DNA from: Kribbella sp. CA-293567
Lineage (GTDB): Bacteria > Actinomycetota > Actinomycetes > Propionibacteriales > Kribbellaceae
Reading direction: 5' to 3'
Assembly (NCBI RefSeq): GCF_027627575.1
Contig: NZ_CP114065.1
Location: 3,596,001 to 3,660,000 of the forward strand
Length of the DNA stretch: 64,000 bases
Position numbers and translations under genes: made by a program. Shown piece after piece: positions 44,201 to 54,200 of this stretch. Each line of letters opens with the position of its first letter. Within the stretch, counting starts at the first letter, position 1. The notes under the pieces are model-generated. The model made no database searches, was not told the origin of the DNA, and saw only the letters and a list, made by a program, of their open reading frames with translations.

Positions 44201-45227
44201 GAACGGTGACGCCCTCCAGACCGGGACCCACCAGCAGGTGATCGGAGCCGTCCGCGTCGCCACCGTCGAGGACGACCACCAGGTGAGGGCCGCTGACCGC
44301 GCCGGCGGCGTCGGGGTCGAACCGCGGCCGGTTCGTGAGCAGGTCGTCGAGCATCGCTTCCAGTGCGGTGATCGAGGGCGCGATCAGCCGGATCGGTCCC
44401 AGGGCGTCACTACGCTCCGGGTGCAGCACGTGCGGCAGCCACTTGGCCCAGTCCCAGTCCTCCCGGCGATCGTCGCTGACACAGATGGCGATGCGGACGT
44501 TGTCCGGGGCGTGCAGGCTGACGAGCTGGGCGACCATGGCCCGGGCGAGTGCTTGCGAGCGTCGTACGTCGCCCGGCAGGTAGATCCGGGCGAAGCCGGT
44601 GACGGCGATCGCCAACGGCAGGTTGGACACCGTGGAGTACGTCGAGACGAACCGGCGCAGCGCCAGCGCGGACAAGGGCTCCAACCGCTCCAGCGGCTGG
44701 GTGTCCGGCGGAACGATCGTCGTCGCGGGCACCTGCTTGCCGACGCCGATCCGGGTCACCCCGAAGTCCGGATCGTCCTGACGTCGCTCCCAGAGGCGGT
44801 AGCTGCCGGCGAGTGCCCACAGCGAGCTCGGGTCGGGGTGCAGGTAGTGCAGAGTCTCTCGTTGCCGGCTGACCGAGCGGCTGAGTCGCAGCCGCTGCTG
44901 GGCCAGGTGCCGCAGATAGGTCCGCCGGGCCTGACCCATCTCGGTCTTGCCGCCGCCGTTGCGGGTGAAGAGTCCGGCGATGATCATCCCGATCATGGCC
45001 AGACCGAAGAGGCCGAAGATCACGTACCGCAGGCTGCTGGCGATGCTGCCGGAGAACATCAGCATCATCGCGCCCATCATCGCCACCATCGGCAGCACCA
45101 TCAGCATCTGGGCCCACTGACGCCCGGCGGGCTCGGGGACCTCGGGCGGTGCCTCCAGCAACAATTCGCCGCCGGGCAGCTCGGGAGCCGGCCGCCGCAT
45201 CGGGCGGCGCACCACCACTGTCGCCAT
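41262..45227 (-). CDS. eccC: Type VII secretion FtsK/SpoIIIE-type ATPase EccC (fused EccCa-EccCb)
   Basis: A 1,321-residue motor protein. Two membrane helices (about 45-90) are followed by three ATPase domains with P-loops GATGSGKSELLR (about 477), GSVQSGKSTTL (about 829) and GDTGSGKTGFLR (about 1114). Domain 1 has the Walker B VICDEFSELL; in domains 2 and 3 it is reduced (VVDGW, LIDDY), as usual for the regulatory copies. It drives substrate export and reads the C-terminal signals of WXG100 pairs. ATG 45227 with GAGGAGG is preferred over 45269. It is divergent from two WXG100-like genes. Confidence 0.95.
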   Translation of the reverse strand: MATVVVRRPMRRPAPELPGGELLLEAPPEVPEPAGRQWAQMLMVLPMVAMMGAMMLMFSGSIASSLRYVIFGLFGLAMIGMIIAGLFTRNGGGKTEMGQARRTYLRHLAQQRLRLSRSVSRQRETLHYLHPDPSSLWALAGSYRLWERRQDDPDFGVTRIGVGKQVPATTIVPPDTQPLERLEPLSALALRRFVSTYSTVSNLPLAIAVTGFARIYLPGDVRRSQALARAMVAQLVSLHAPDNVRIAICVSDDRREDWDWAKWLPHVLHPERSDALGPIRLIAPSITALEAMLDDLLTNRPRFDPDAAGAVSGPHLVVVLDGGDADGSDHLLVGPGLEGVTVLDLTFSPPRAIDTTAISLDLEADGTLHAETMEGSERIGRADALDQLTAEGLARQLAPLRLTAGAQGEQPLSADLGLADLLDLGDPFDFDPDETWLPRPSRDRLRVRFGLRPDGQPIELDLKESAQEGMGPHGLLIGATGSGKSELLRTLVLALAITHPPRSLNFALVDFKGGATFTRLDKLPHTSAVITNLAEELHLVDRMADAINGELLRRQELLRAAGNFSSLRDYEKARAAGAPLDEVPTLLVICDEFSELLTARPDFIDMFVQIGRVGRSLGVHLLLASQRLEEGRLRGLETHLSYRIGLRTFSDIDSRTVLGVNDAFHLPRAPGHGYLRVGTEQMDRFRSAYVSGVHRRPIPGAMPAVSGRTVELLDYSSSYVAPAVEGDEEETPADADGAFDEAVGESLMDVLVDRFEGKGTAAHQIWLPPLDQAPALGTVLPNGPSEYLNGQFRPGRLQTVAGIVDRPLEQRRDPLLLDLSAGGGHVAVAGSVQSGKSTTLVTLITGLALTHSPREVQFYCLDFGGGVLTGVRDLPHVGSVAGRQDVNAVRRSVIEVLGIVAEREKSFAQLGIDSMETYRERRRQGDLADLPYGDVFLVVDGWATIRNDFEDLEQLLADIATRGLAYGVHLMVSVARWFDLRTNVRDLCGTKLELRIGDPIDSMVDRRAAALVPERAPGRGIFTGRHHFLIAAPRLTEPDGDERVSAGLAELVRTVTAAWPGTAAPEVRLLPADVPYEAGNGASSKEAGLAVGVAERSLEPVLLDPNANPTFILLGDTGSGKTGFLRTLCRRISETYSPAEACVLVVDHRRGLLGSVEGDNLLGYGTGHQVTENLINRLVQVLEERLPGPDVTPQQLRDRSWWQGPDVFVLIDDYDLVATGEGHPLMPLLPYIPQAADLGLRIYVARRTGGAMRGLFEPVLAKIRAVGSPGLQLSGSRDEGILLGGLRAQPLPAGRGFLVNRQGNSQLIQLTHPPSDEHPAE

Positions 45228-45347
45228 CGCGGCCTCCTCGGGATTCGATCCGGTTCGCTCGATCATCACGCGCCTCGCGCAGCGTCGGCCGCTGGTGGCA
45301 GGAACGTGCCGTCCGGACCGGGACAGCCCCGGCGCTCCCTACGTTGA

Positions 45348-45362
45348 GGTGGACGTTCCACC
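45348..45362. promoter_or_regulatory. Short palindrome in the eccC/WXG100 divergent gap
   Basis: GGTGGA (45348-45353), CGT, TCCACC (45357-45362) is a perfect inverted repeat 18 bases before the ATG at 45381, in a gap of 153 bases between divergent starts. It could be an operator for the WXG100 pair or a chance palindrome. Confidence 0.25.
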
Positions 45363-45380
45363 ACCAGGAAGGAGCAGGGG

Positions 45381-45692
45381 ATGAGTGACTTCATCCAGGG
45401 TTTCACCGAGAGCATGGCCCAGCACGCCATGCGGACCGGTGCCTACGGCCAGGACCTGACCGGCAACGCGGGCCGGGCGGCAGCCACCACGCTGGATCTG
45501 AACGGTTCGTGGCGTGGACCGGGGTACATCGCGGCGGCCGCCGTCGGTGACGGCTGGCAGGGCGGTGTCCGTCCGCACCACGCGCGGGTGGAGAACCGGT
45601 CGGCCGGCGTCTCGAACATCGGCTCGCAGTACGACAACAACATCTCCAACAACGTTCAGACGGTCAACAGCGTCGGTGCCTTGACCGCCTGA
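45381..45692 (+). CDS. WXG100-family-like secreted protein 1
   Basis: A 103-residue helical protein. The turn region reads LNGSWRGPGYIAAAAVGDGW then QGGVRPHHARVENRS, giving a WxG-like motif (WRG) near residue 43. The size is right for EsxA/EsxB. AAGGAGCAGGGG precedes the ATG. It is followed 34 bases later by a second WXG100-like gene with almost the same AGGAAGGAGCAG leader, so a heterodimeric substrate pair is likely. Confidence 0.7.
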   Translation: MSDFIQGFTESMAQHAMRTGAYGQDLTGNAGRAAATTLDLNGSWRGPGYIAAAAVGDGWQGGVRPHHARVENRSAGVSNIGSQYDNNISNNVQTVNSVGALTA

Positions 45693-45726
45693 GCGTCCGA
45701 GCCAGCCAGAGGAAGGAGCAGTCCCG

Positions 45727-46023
45727 ATGCCGGAGATCTACCAGGCATTCAGCGGTATGGACATGTCGTCGCAGGCCCTGCGCGGCGTCTCGACGGACCG
45801 GACCATGATGGCCGAGGACGAGTTGCGAGCGGCGAGCAACCTGGCCAGCGGCGAGTGGATGGACAGCGCGTCGGACCAGCACTTCGCGGTCACCCACCAG
45901 GAGGTCAACGGAACCCTGGAGGCCGCCGACCACGCACAGCGTCAGTCGACGGCCTGGAACCAGTGTTCCGCCGACGGTGCCAGCACGCTGGCGACCTGCC
46001 GGGGAATCGCCGCCAGTCTGTAG
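45727..46023 (+). CDS. WXG100-family-like secreted protein 2
   Basis: A 98-residue helical protein with the turn LASGEWMDSASDQHF: a Trp in the expected place but WMD instead of WxG. It has two Cys (WNQCSADGASTLATC), uncommon for the family, which could form a disulfide after export. AGGAAGGAGCAG precedes the ATG. Likely partner of the preceding protein. Confidence 0.7.
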   Translation: MPEIYQAFSGMDMSSQALRGVSTDRTMMAEDELRAASNLASGEWMDSASDQHFAVTHQEVNGTLEAADHAQRQSTAWNQCSADGASTLATCRGIAASL

Positions 46024-46045
46024 CCGCGACACCCCTCAGAAGAGG

Positions 46046-46077
46046 AGGCCCTGGCCGGAGCGATCCGGCCAGGGCCT
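46046..46077. terminator. Terminator hairpin after the WXG100 pair
   Basis: AGGCCCTGGCCGGA (46046-46059) pairs with TCCGGCCAGGGCCT (46064-46077) around a GCGA loop, followed by CTTCT. It separates the WXG100 pair from the convergent mycP gene. Confidence 0.88.
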
Positions 46078-46130
46078 CTTCTGTGGGCCCTCCCGTTCGT
46101 TGCTGCAGGCATCGAAGGTTGAGACGGAGC

Positions 46131-47420
46131 TCAGTCGACTCCGGCGAAGAGGCGTTCCGGCAGGAGTTCAGCCGGTGGTGTATCCCGCCGGCGAACGATG
46201 GTCGTCCTGCCTGCGGCCCAGCGCCGCCGACGGCCGGCGATCAACAGGGCGCTGAGCAGCACGGTCAGAGCGGTTGCCCCGGCGGCGAGGCCGGTCATCC
46301 AGCGTGCGTCGGAACCAGCAGCGCGCCACCACGCGGCGAGCGCCAGCGCGTGCTGGTCCGGTGGCGGAGCCTGCATCGAGGGCAGTTCGTGGGCCGCCGT
46401 ACCGATCATTCCCTCGGTCACCGCCCGGTAGGGGTCGACGATGCCGGCGCCGTACTGCAGGCTGTCCGCGCCGCCGCGGGCCGGGGTCGCGGTCGCCTTG
46501 AGGCGTTGGACAACCTGGGCCGCCGTCAGCTGCGGGTACGCCGCCCGGACCAGTGCGGCGCTGGCGGTGACGAAGGGGACCGCGAAGCTCGTGCCGTCGG
46601 AATAGACGTGACCGGCCTGCCGGCTCGCCGTGAGCACCGATCCGCCCGGTGCCACCAGATCGACGTACGGCCCGTACTGCGACGCGGACAATCTGGCGCC
46701 AAGGTTGTCGATCGCGCCGACGCCGACGACGCCCGGGTACTGGGCCGGATAGGACGGCAAACTGACGGGGGAGTCGCCCTGCCGGTTGCCCACCGCGGCG
46801 ATCACCACGATGTCCTTGCGGACCGCGTAGGCGACCGCGGCCCGCACCGCCGGCTGGTCCTGGTCACCGGCCATCGACAGGTTGATCACCCGCGCGCCCT
46901 GGTCGACGGCGTACCGGATGCCTCGGGCAAGGATCTGAGGGTCGATCCGCTCGGCCTGTCCGGTTCGTCCGGTTTCTCGTTCGCTCACCCGGACGGGCAG
47001 GATCCGGGCGCCGGGCGCGACGCCCTGGAAGCCGATCCCGGTGGCTTGGTCGGCCGCGATGATGCCGGCCACTCCGGTGCCGTGGGAGACGCAGTCGAAG
47101 TTGCCTGGCAGCGAGCCGACCAGATAGAAGTCACGGCCTGCCAGCACTTTGCCGGTACGCCGGAGTTGAGGATGGTCCGCGTCGACACCGGAGTCCACCA
47201 CGGCAACGGTGACGCCGCTTCCGGTACTGAACGGCCACGCCCGCTGCGGTTTGAGCAGTTCCTGGGCCCAGGGCAACAATCGCTCCACGGGCCTGGCGGG
47301 CTCGGGGTTGGAGCACGCGCCACGAGGCGGCGCAGCCGAGGCGGACGCGGGTGACCAGCCGGCGGCCACGCCGGCGATCGACAGCATCAGGACGGGTACT
47401 CGCCACCACCTCTTCTTCAC
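46131..47420 (-). CDS. mycP: Type VII secretion-associated serine protease mycosin
   Basis: A 429-residue subtilase. A signal peptide (residues 1-29) is followed by the catalytic triad Asp76 (VVDSGVD), His113 (SHGTGVAG) and Ser278 (DGTSFAVP), with oxyanion Asn212 (AAVGN). A membrane helix lies near the C-terminus (about 375-397) and a basic tail follows. Cys36 and Cys110 match the mycosin disulfide. MycP stabilises the T7SS complex and cleaves some substrates. It is divergent from the YbaB-like gene. Confidence 0.95.
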   Translation of the reverse strand: MKKRWWRVPVLMLSIAGVAAGWSPASASAAPPRGACSNPEPARPVERLLPWAQELLKPQRAWPFSTGSGVTVAVVDSGVDADHPQLRRTGKVLAGRDFYLVGSLPGNFDCVSHGTGVAGIIAADQATGIGFQGVAPGARILPVRVSERETGRTGQAERIDPQILARGIRYAVDQGARVINLSMAGDQDQPAVRAAVAYAVRKDIVVIAAVGNRQGDSPVSLPSYPAQYPGVVGVGAIDNLGARLSASQYGPYVDLVAPGGSVLTASRQAGHVYSDGTSFAVPFVTASAALVRAAYPQLTAAQVVQRLKATATPARGGADSLQYGAGIVDPYRAVTEGMIGTAAHELPSMQAPPPDQHALALAAWWRAAGSDARWMTGLAAGATALTVLLSALLIAGRRRRWAAGRTTIVRRRDTPPAELLPERLFAGVD

Positions 47421-47540
47421 ACTCCGAGGTTCACGGACAGCGGCGGCCGGAGGGGCAGGGTGGCCGGAAGCGGTCAGCCCTCCGTCCGGCCGCTACCCGA
47501 CGGGAATAGTGGTCGAGGACCAGCGACCGAGGGAGGCGGC

Positions 47541-47927
47541 ATGATGTCCGGCGGCGACTTTCCCGGAGGCCAGTTGTGGGCGACCGAGCTGGAGCACGCC
47601 GGCCGTCAGTTGCGCCGGTACCAGGCGATGAGCGCCGAGACGACCGGGTCCGCGGAGTCCGACGACGGTCTCATCACGGTCACCGTCGGCCTGTACGGCG
47701 ATGTCAGGGAGCTGACGCTCGACCCGCGGATCTATCGCGATGCCGACGCCGGCGCGCTGGGAGAGCGCCTCCGCGACGTTCTCAACGAGGCGGCTCGCGA
47801 AGCGCAGCAAGCCGCGGTCCGGCAGTTGTCCGCGCTGTTCCCGGACGGTACCGGCGATCCCTCGGAGATCGCTTTCGGTCCGATGCTCGCGGAGATCTCC
47901 AAGGCAGGAAAGGCGGCCGCGCGATGA
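47541..47927 (+). CDS. YbaB/EbfC-like family protein in the effector operon
   Basis: A 128-residue protein with the YbaB/EbfC layout: an N-terminal helix (WATELEHAGRQLRRYQAMSA), a strand pair (GLITVTVGLYGDVRELTLDP) and a C-terminal helix (LRDVLNEAAREAQQAAVRQL). YbaB homologues recur at actinobacterial T7SS toxin loci, where they may act as chaperone-like partners rather than nucleoid proteins. GGGAGG precedes ATG 47541 (47544 also possible). The stop overlaps the next start by four bases. Confidence 0.75.
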   Translation: MMSGGDFPGGQLWATELEHAGRQLRRYQAMSAETTGSAESDDGLITVTVGLYGDVRELTLDPRIYRDADAGALGERLRDVLNEAAREAQQAAVRQLSALFPDGTGDPSEIAFGPMLAEISKAGKAAAR

Positions 47928-48271
47928 GCCAGGGTCCGATCAACTTCGGCAACGTCGGGGACGTCGACATGTTCCCGGAGCAGACCGGAGGGCTGATGCG
48001 CAGACTGACCGCCGCGCCGGAACCCTTCAGCGAGGGTCTGGCCAGGAACAACCCCATCATCGCCGCCGGTGAGGAGGAGGCGCGCACCGACTACAGCGAG
48101 CTGGCCAAGACGTTCCGCGCCAACTACAACGCCAGTGTCGACCAGATCAACGAGCTGTCGTCGCAGGTGGCGAAGATCTTCGAAGGAGCCGGTGCCAACG
48201 GCAACCAGATCGTCTCGGAGTACGTGGCGCACTCCCAGCGGGATGTCGAGCGACTGCGCCGACTCGAGTGA
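47924..48271 (+). CDS. EspC/WXG100-like small helical protein preceding the giant effector
   Basis: A 115-residue protein, mostly helical (DYSELAKTFRANYNASVDQI, then NELSSQVAKIFEG). Such ESX-type partners usually sit just before large CpnT-like effectors and form the export heterodimer with their N-terminal domain. ATG overlaps the YbaB-like stop, and its TGA overlaps the giant gene's GTG (GTGA), giving a tightly coupled three-gene operon. No WxG is present, so the family call is by context. Confidence 0.68.
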   Translation: MSQGPINFGNVGDVDMFPEQTGGLMRRLTAAPEPFSEGLARNNPIIAAGEEEARTDYSELAKTFRANYNASVDQINELSSQVAKIFEGAGANGNQIVSEYVAHSQRDVERLRRLE

Positions 48272-51200
48272 GCATCCCCGAACCGTCGGACCCCTTGTGG
48301 CTGGCCTTTCGGGCGTGGTGGGACCAGAACATCTGGCCGTCGACCGACGAAGCGATGATCAAGGCGATGGGCGAGGGGTGGCAGGACCTCGGCCACCAGT
48401 TGCAGGCGGTGGTCGACGAGGCGGAGCGGACCAACCAGGAGATCCCGCAGTACTGGCGGGACGCCGTCGGCGGGATCTTCACCACCAACCTGGGCACCAC
48501 CGTGACCGAGCTGCGGAGCGCGATCCAGGTGTATCACGACATGGCGAAGCTGTGTTTCGACTACGCCCAGACGATCGCCGACGTCCGCAACGGGATCTAC
48601 GCCGAGTTGGCGCTCAACGCGGTGTTTTTCGCCGCCACGCTGGCTTTCCCGGCCGGTGTGGCACTTTTCTGGCAGGCCCGGATCTTCGCCGGGATGGCTA
48701 CTCGGCTCGGTGCCCTCGTCGGCCGGGCCATGACCTCGCTGTCGGGCCGGGCAACGGCCACGATCCCGGCCGGTCTGCTGAGAGCCGGCGGCGCTACCGG
48801 CCGGGGGCTGATCGGTGGGCTTCGGGAAGGTGCCGAAGGACTCGGGTCGGAGTACATCTCGCAGACGCTCAGCAACTTGCAGGGCTATCGCAACGGCTAC
48901 GACACCCAGCGCATGTGGGTCTCAGCGGGCGCCGAGGTGATCGGCGCCGGGATGGCCCGGGGGATAGCGCCGGTCGGAAGGATCGGTTCGGCCCCCGCCA
49001 ACCGGCTGGCCGACGCTCTCCGCCTGAGCGACCGAGGCCGGCCGCGCGCCGTCCTCAACGAGATGGGCCACGCCTTCGTCGTCAACGGCATCACGTCGCC
49101 GGTAGCGGGTGTGCTGGCGCAGGCCACGGCCGACGGCAGACTGGGCGAGCTGACCTGGGGAACGTTCGGCAAGGCGCTGGTCGACCAGGGAGCGCTCTCT
49201 GGCGCGCTCGGCGCGACGCGATCGCCGTCGGTCCACGCTGGTCAGGCGCTGGGCGCCGCCACGGCTTCCCGGATCGAGGCTCTCGGCGGTCGGCCGGTGC
49301 CCAGCCTGAACTCGCTGCTTGGGACTGATCCGGCTGGTAGGCCGCCTGTGCTGGGTGACGGTGGTGTCGATCAGTCGGGTGAACAGGTGGTCGGGCCTGA
49401 TCAGTCGGGCGGGCAGCCTGGTGCGACGAAGGGTGGGCAGCCGGTCGGGGGTGGAGAGCGGGGCGGGAGTCAGCAGCCGGGTGCCGAGCAGCGGGCGGAT
49501 CCGGGGGTGGGCCGGGATCGTCCAGCGGAGAGGGTTGCTGGGCAGAACGGGCAAGGTGGTCAGAACGGCGGCCAAGGTGGTCAGAACGGCCAAGGTGGTC
49601 AGAACGGCGGCCAAGGCGGGCAGAACAACCAAGGTGGTCGGGTCGATCAAGGTGGTCAGGTCGAGGGACCTGGTCGGCAGGACGCCGCGGATGAGATCGC
49701 AAGAGTCGGCGCGTCCGACCAGCAGGGCGATGCCGGGGCTGGCCGGCAGAGCCCGGTCGGTGACAACGCGGCGGACGGCGATACCAACGCAACAGCCACC
49801 ACCAACGACGCGGCGAGCATGAACGACGGCATGGCGAGCACGAACGGCAGCACGGCGGGCACGAACGACGGCACGGCAAGCACGAGCAGCAGGGCGACGG
49901 ACACGAACGACGGCACGGCCAGCACGAGCAGCGGTGCAACAGATGCGAACGACAGCGCAGCGAGCACGAGCAGCAGTGCGACAGATGCGAACGACAGCGC
50001 GGCGAGCACGAGCAGCAGTGCGATAGATGCGAACGATGGCGCGGCGGGCACGAACAACAGCGCGGCAGGTACGAACGACGGCGCGGCGAGCACGAGCGGC
50101 AGCCCGGCAGGCACAAACGGCGGTGTGACTGGTTCGAGCGGTGACGTCGCGGATGCCAGCGGCTTCACGGATACCAGCGATGACGCGCACGGCTCGGAGT
50201 CCGTTGGCCCGCCGCTAGGTGCGCCCGGCGCGGGCGCGGGTACTGCGATCTCTCATGCCCCATCGTCCTCCGCGGTCGATCCCACCGCGACCCACACCGA
50301 GACCTCGTCCGCTCAGCCCGCCGGTACGCCGATTGCCACCCAGAGCGGCTCGGTGAACAGCCAGTCGGTCGCAGTCGCTCCCCAGACAACGGCTGCTCAT
50401 TCGGCTACTGGCACAGCGCCCGGCGCGCCTGCACAGTCCTCCGCCACAACCCAAACCAGCTCCACGCCGCAGCCGGCTTCTCCTCAAAACTCCGTCGGCC
50501 CACCCGCTCAGAACACGACACAGTCAGGCCCAGCACGCGGCGATCGAGCCACGAACCCCACCAGCCAGAATTCTGCTACTGACGACGCACTGACCGACAC
50601 CAACGCGGATACAACCGTCGCGCCTGCCAACGACGCGAATGCCAGCGAAGCGGCAACCGATACCAGCACGGCTACCGGTCACCATGCGGTAAGCGACACC
50701 AACGCGGACACCGACGACGCACCCACCGACGCCAGCGTCACGCCCGCCGACGGCGCACTCGCCAACTTCAACGCGGACACCAGCGCCGCGCCCATCGACA
50801 TCAGCGTGAGCACCAGCATCGCGCCCGCTGGCGCGGGTAAGGGGACGGGTACGGGCGACCGTGCACCAGGCGGCACGAACGCGGGTACCGACGATGCATC
50901 CGCCGACGCCAGTGCGGGCAGCAGCGTCGCGCCTGCCGACACCAACGTGGGTACCAGCGTCGCGCCCGCCGACACCAACGTGGGTACCAGCGTCGCGCCC
51001 GCCGACGCCAACGCCGGCGCTGGTACCGGCGACCGTGCGGCAGGCGACGTTGTTCTCGGCGACAACGATGCGCCTGCAGGCAGCGGTTCCGTCGGCAGCG
51101 CAGTAGCTGCGGACGGAACCTCGACAGGTGAGGCCGGATCGCCGGTTAGCGCCGGGAGCGGCTCGACCAACTCCGTCGGCGGCAACGTGGGACCTCTGGC

Positions 51201-54200
51201 GGCAGGTGCAGCGGCTGGAACTCTGGCGGCAGCTGCGGACCAGGCTGCTTCGGCTCGTACGATCTCGGCCAGCCAGCAGGGGAGCGGCACTCGACCGGCA
51301 ACTCCAACACACACCAAGAGTTCCGGCGCCACGGCCTCTGCGGCGTCGACGGAACAGCAGCCGGCCGCCCCGCAGGCGGGGGAGACCACGTCGCACTCGC
51401 CCGGGGTGGGAGGGGGTACGCCGTCCTCGCCGGGAGCGGGAGGGAGTACGTCGTACTCGCCGGGAGCGGGAGGGGGTACGCCGTCCTCGCCGGGAGCGGG
51501 AGGGAGTACGTCGTACTCGCCGGGAGCGGGGGAGACCACGTCGTCCTCGCCAGGGATGGGAGATGGCACGCCGTCCTCGCCGGAAGCGGGAGGGAGCACC
51601 TCGCACTCGCCGGGGGCGGGAGAGACCACGTCGCCCTCGCCAGGGGTGGGAGGGAGTACGTCGTACTCGCCAGGGGTGGGAGGGAGTACGTCGCACTCGC
51701 CAGGGGTGGGAGCGAGTACGTCGCACTCGCCGGGAGCGGGGGAGAGCATGTCGTCCTCGCCGGGGGCGGGAGGGAGTACGTCGCACTCGCCGGGAGCGGG
51801 GGAGACCAAGTCGCACTTCCCAGGGCCGGGTGCGACCACGGCGTACACACCGGGAGCGCCAGCGGCTACACCGTACTCGTCGGGACCTGAGTTGTTCTCG
51901 CGGGAGACGTCGCGGACCAACCGGGAGGCTTTGGAGGCCGGCGATGGTCTGCCGTTGACGGCGGAGGTGGTTGCTGAGGTGGCGGCCGCGGCGGGAGTTG
52001 ATCTGAGCGGCGTCGAGGTCGTCATCGTGACGGAGCAGGACGAGATCAGCTATCTGGACTACCAAGGTGCCTGTGCCTGTACGCCGGGGGAGCTCGGTGG
52101 GCGGCAGATCCGGCTCGGTCCGGCGAGTTTCACCGATCGGGAGACGTTGGCGGCGACACTGGCTCACGAGAAGGTGCATGTCGATCAGCTCCGGTCGGGG
52201 ATCGACGTGGACACCGAGATCCTTCAGGATCTGGAAGCGGCAGCGTATGCGAGTGAGATTCCCGCACTGGAGAGGCTGAGGGCACATGACAGCGGTGAGG
52301 TTCGAGGTCGAGACGACGTTCGACCTGCCGGGCCGGGGCGGGATCCTGGTGCCGGGGCGGTTGCTGACGGGCGTGATCCAGGGCGGGACGACGCTGCGGA
52401 TCGAGGACACGGACCAGCCGGTCCGGATCCTGGGACTGGAGTTCCCCTCTTCCGCAGGATCGACGCCGGCCACCAGCAAGGTGACGCTGGTGATCGAGCG
52501 GGCGGACGCGGCACCGATCGTCGCGGGGACGGTGTTGATCAGCCCGGTCTGACGCCTGAAGATCCGGTCGATCCGGTCGTTCCGGTCGTTCCGGTCGTTC
52601 CGGTCGATCCGAGCGGGCCGGTCGGTCCTCGGGGACCGGCCGATCCTCCGAGCGAACCAGGCCCGGAGCCAGCGCCGACGAGGAACCCGTGGTTCGACGC
52701 CTCGGTTCCCTTCGGCCCGGTCGAATCTGGCAAGCCGGGAGCTCTCACTGCCTCCAAGTTCCTGTCCCGTGGTCGCAACGAAGCCACGCTCGCCGTCGGC
52801 GAGGACGGTCGCGTACGCCGGATCATGGCTCGCCTTCGCGAGGACTTCAAGGAAGGTCGTGGCGACCAGGGAAGAACTGAGCGCCAGGCCGTCACCAGGA
52901 GGGACGGCACTCCGGGCGTCGACAATGGCGGCCACTACCTCGCCAAGCGGTTCTTCGACGACGACAGCGCCGGCAATCTCTTCGCCCAGAACCAGGACTT
53001 CAACAACAACGCCTACCGCGAGGTGGAGAACGAGTGGGCGGCCTGGGTCGACGCCGGCTACGAAGTGGCGGTCGTCATCACTCCGCGCCCGGGAAACGCC
53101 AGGCCTGACGAGCTCACCGTCAGCTACACCGTCGTCGACACGCGCACCGCGCAAGAGCAGGTCGTCTGGAGCGGTGGCCGGACGTTCGTCAACGCCGGGC
53201 AGCAGAGGTTCCTCGGTTTTGTGGCCGCCCAGGCACTGAACGCCGTGGAGTCGGTTGGCACCACCAAGGTCGGTGCCAACCAGTTCACCCGAACGGTCGG
53301 CCAAAGCGGGGCCGTGGACACCGTCGTCACGGTGATCCGCGACGCCGCCCCGCGGGTCAATCAGCTGGCTGCCGCGGTCGGGCCGGTGATGGCGCGACGG
53401 TACGGCGTACCGGCTGATGCTGAAGGCAACGTTCTGGGGCATCGGCCGTTGGGGCCTGGTGGAACTGCTCAGTTGCTCCCGCCCGGGACGGTTCTCGATG
53501 CCGCGACCTACGGCCGGCTGGAACAGCAATGGCTCGCCGAGATCGCAGCCGGCAACGAGGTGGTCATCACCGCGAGGCGCGTGCTGGTCCCCGGACAGGA
53601 GCTCGATTCGGTCGAACTCGAAGTCAGTTCGGCTCCACGATCAACTCCTGCGACTACGGACGCCGGCAAGATCGGAACGTTCGCGCCGGGCACCGACAAC
53701 CTCTTCGAACCACCCACCGATCCGCCGACCGGCCCACGAGTCGAGCGGTTCGTTCCCGGCTGGGTACTGGTCAGCTTCCAGTCCAGCAAGTTGCTGGAGA
53801 GTTTCGGAGAGCAACTCGGACGCGCCGACGGCCCAGGCGGTGCCGAGGCCCCCATGCTCCCGGCCGACCTCGCGTCGATCGCTCACGAAGGCAACGGCGT
53901 CTACAAGATCCGGACCTGGTCCGGTGAAATTTTCCGGCTGGTGAAGCGAGTCGGCCCACTCCAGCCGGAGATCCTTCTGGAGTACTCCGTCCAGCTGGAT
54001 GGAACGCCCGTCGTCGAGCTGACACTGTCGGACCGGCTGACGCAGGACGAGATCGCACCGATGCTGGCCCGTCTACTGGCCGAATCGGTGGCGATCATCC
54101 GCGGCGGCGAGGTGGACGGTCCGCAGGTCTTCCGGCCTGACGGATCACCTGAAGTCGACGCCGTTCGAACGCCGGCAGACCTCGCGGATCAGGCCGAACT

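Noticed and set aside
51379..51858. Possible CRISPR array
   Set aside because: The 30-bp units are contiguous with no spacers and are in frame in a coding region; this is a protein tandem repeat.
52287..52289. Treating TGA 52287-52289 as the proven end of a separate upstream toxin gene
   Set aside because: It is in the third frame, so it would need a frameshift that I cannot demonstrate from this sequence; kept only as one hypothesis.
50524..53529. A 1,001-codon minus-strand open frame opposite the giant gene
   Set aside because: It is Arg/Ser-rich antisense of repetitive GC-rich codons, with no family likeness; length is explained by the rarity of stops opposite high-GC3 genes.
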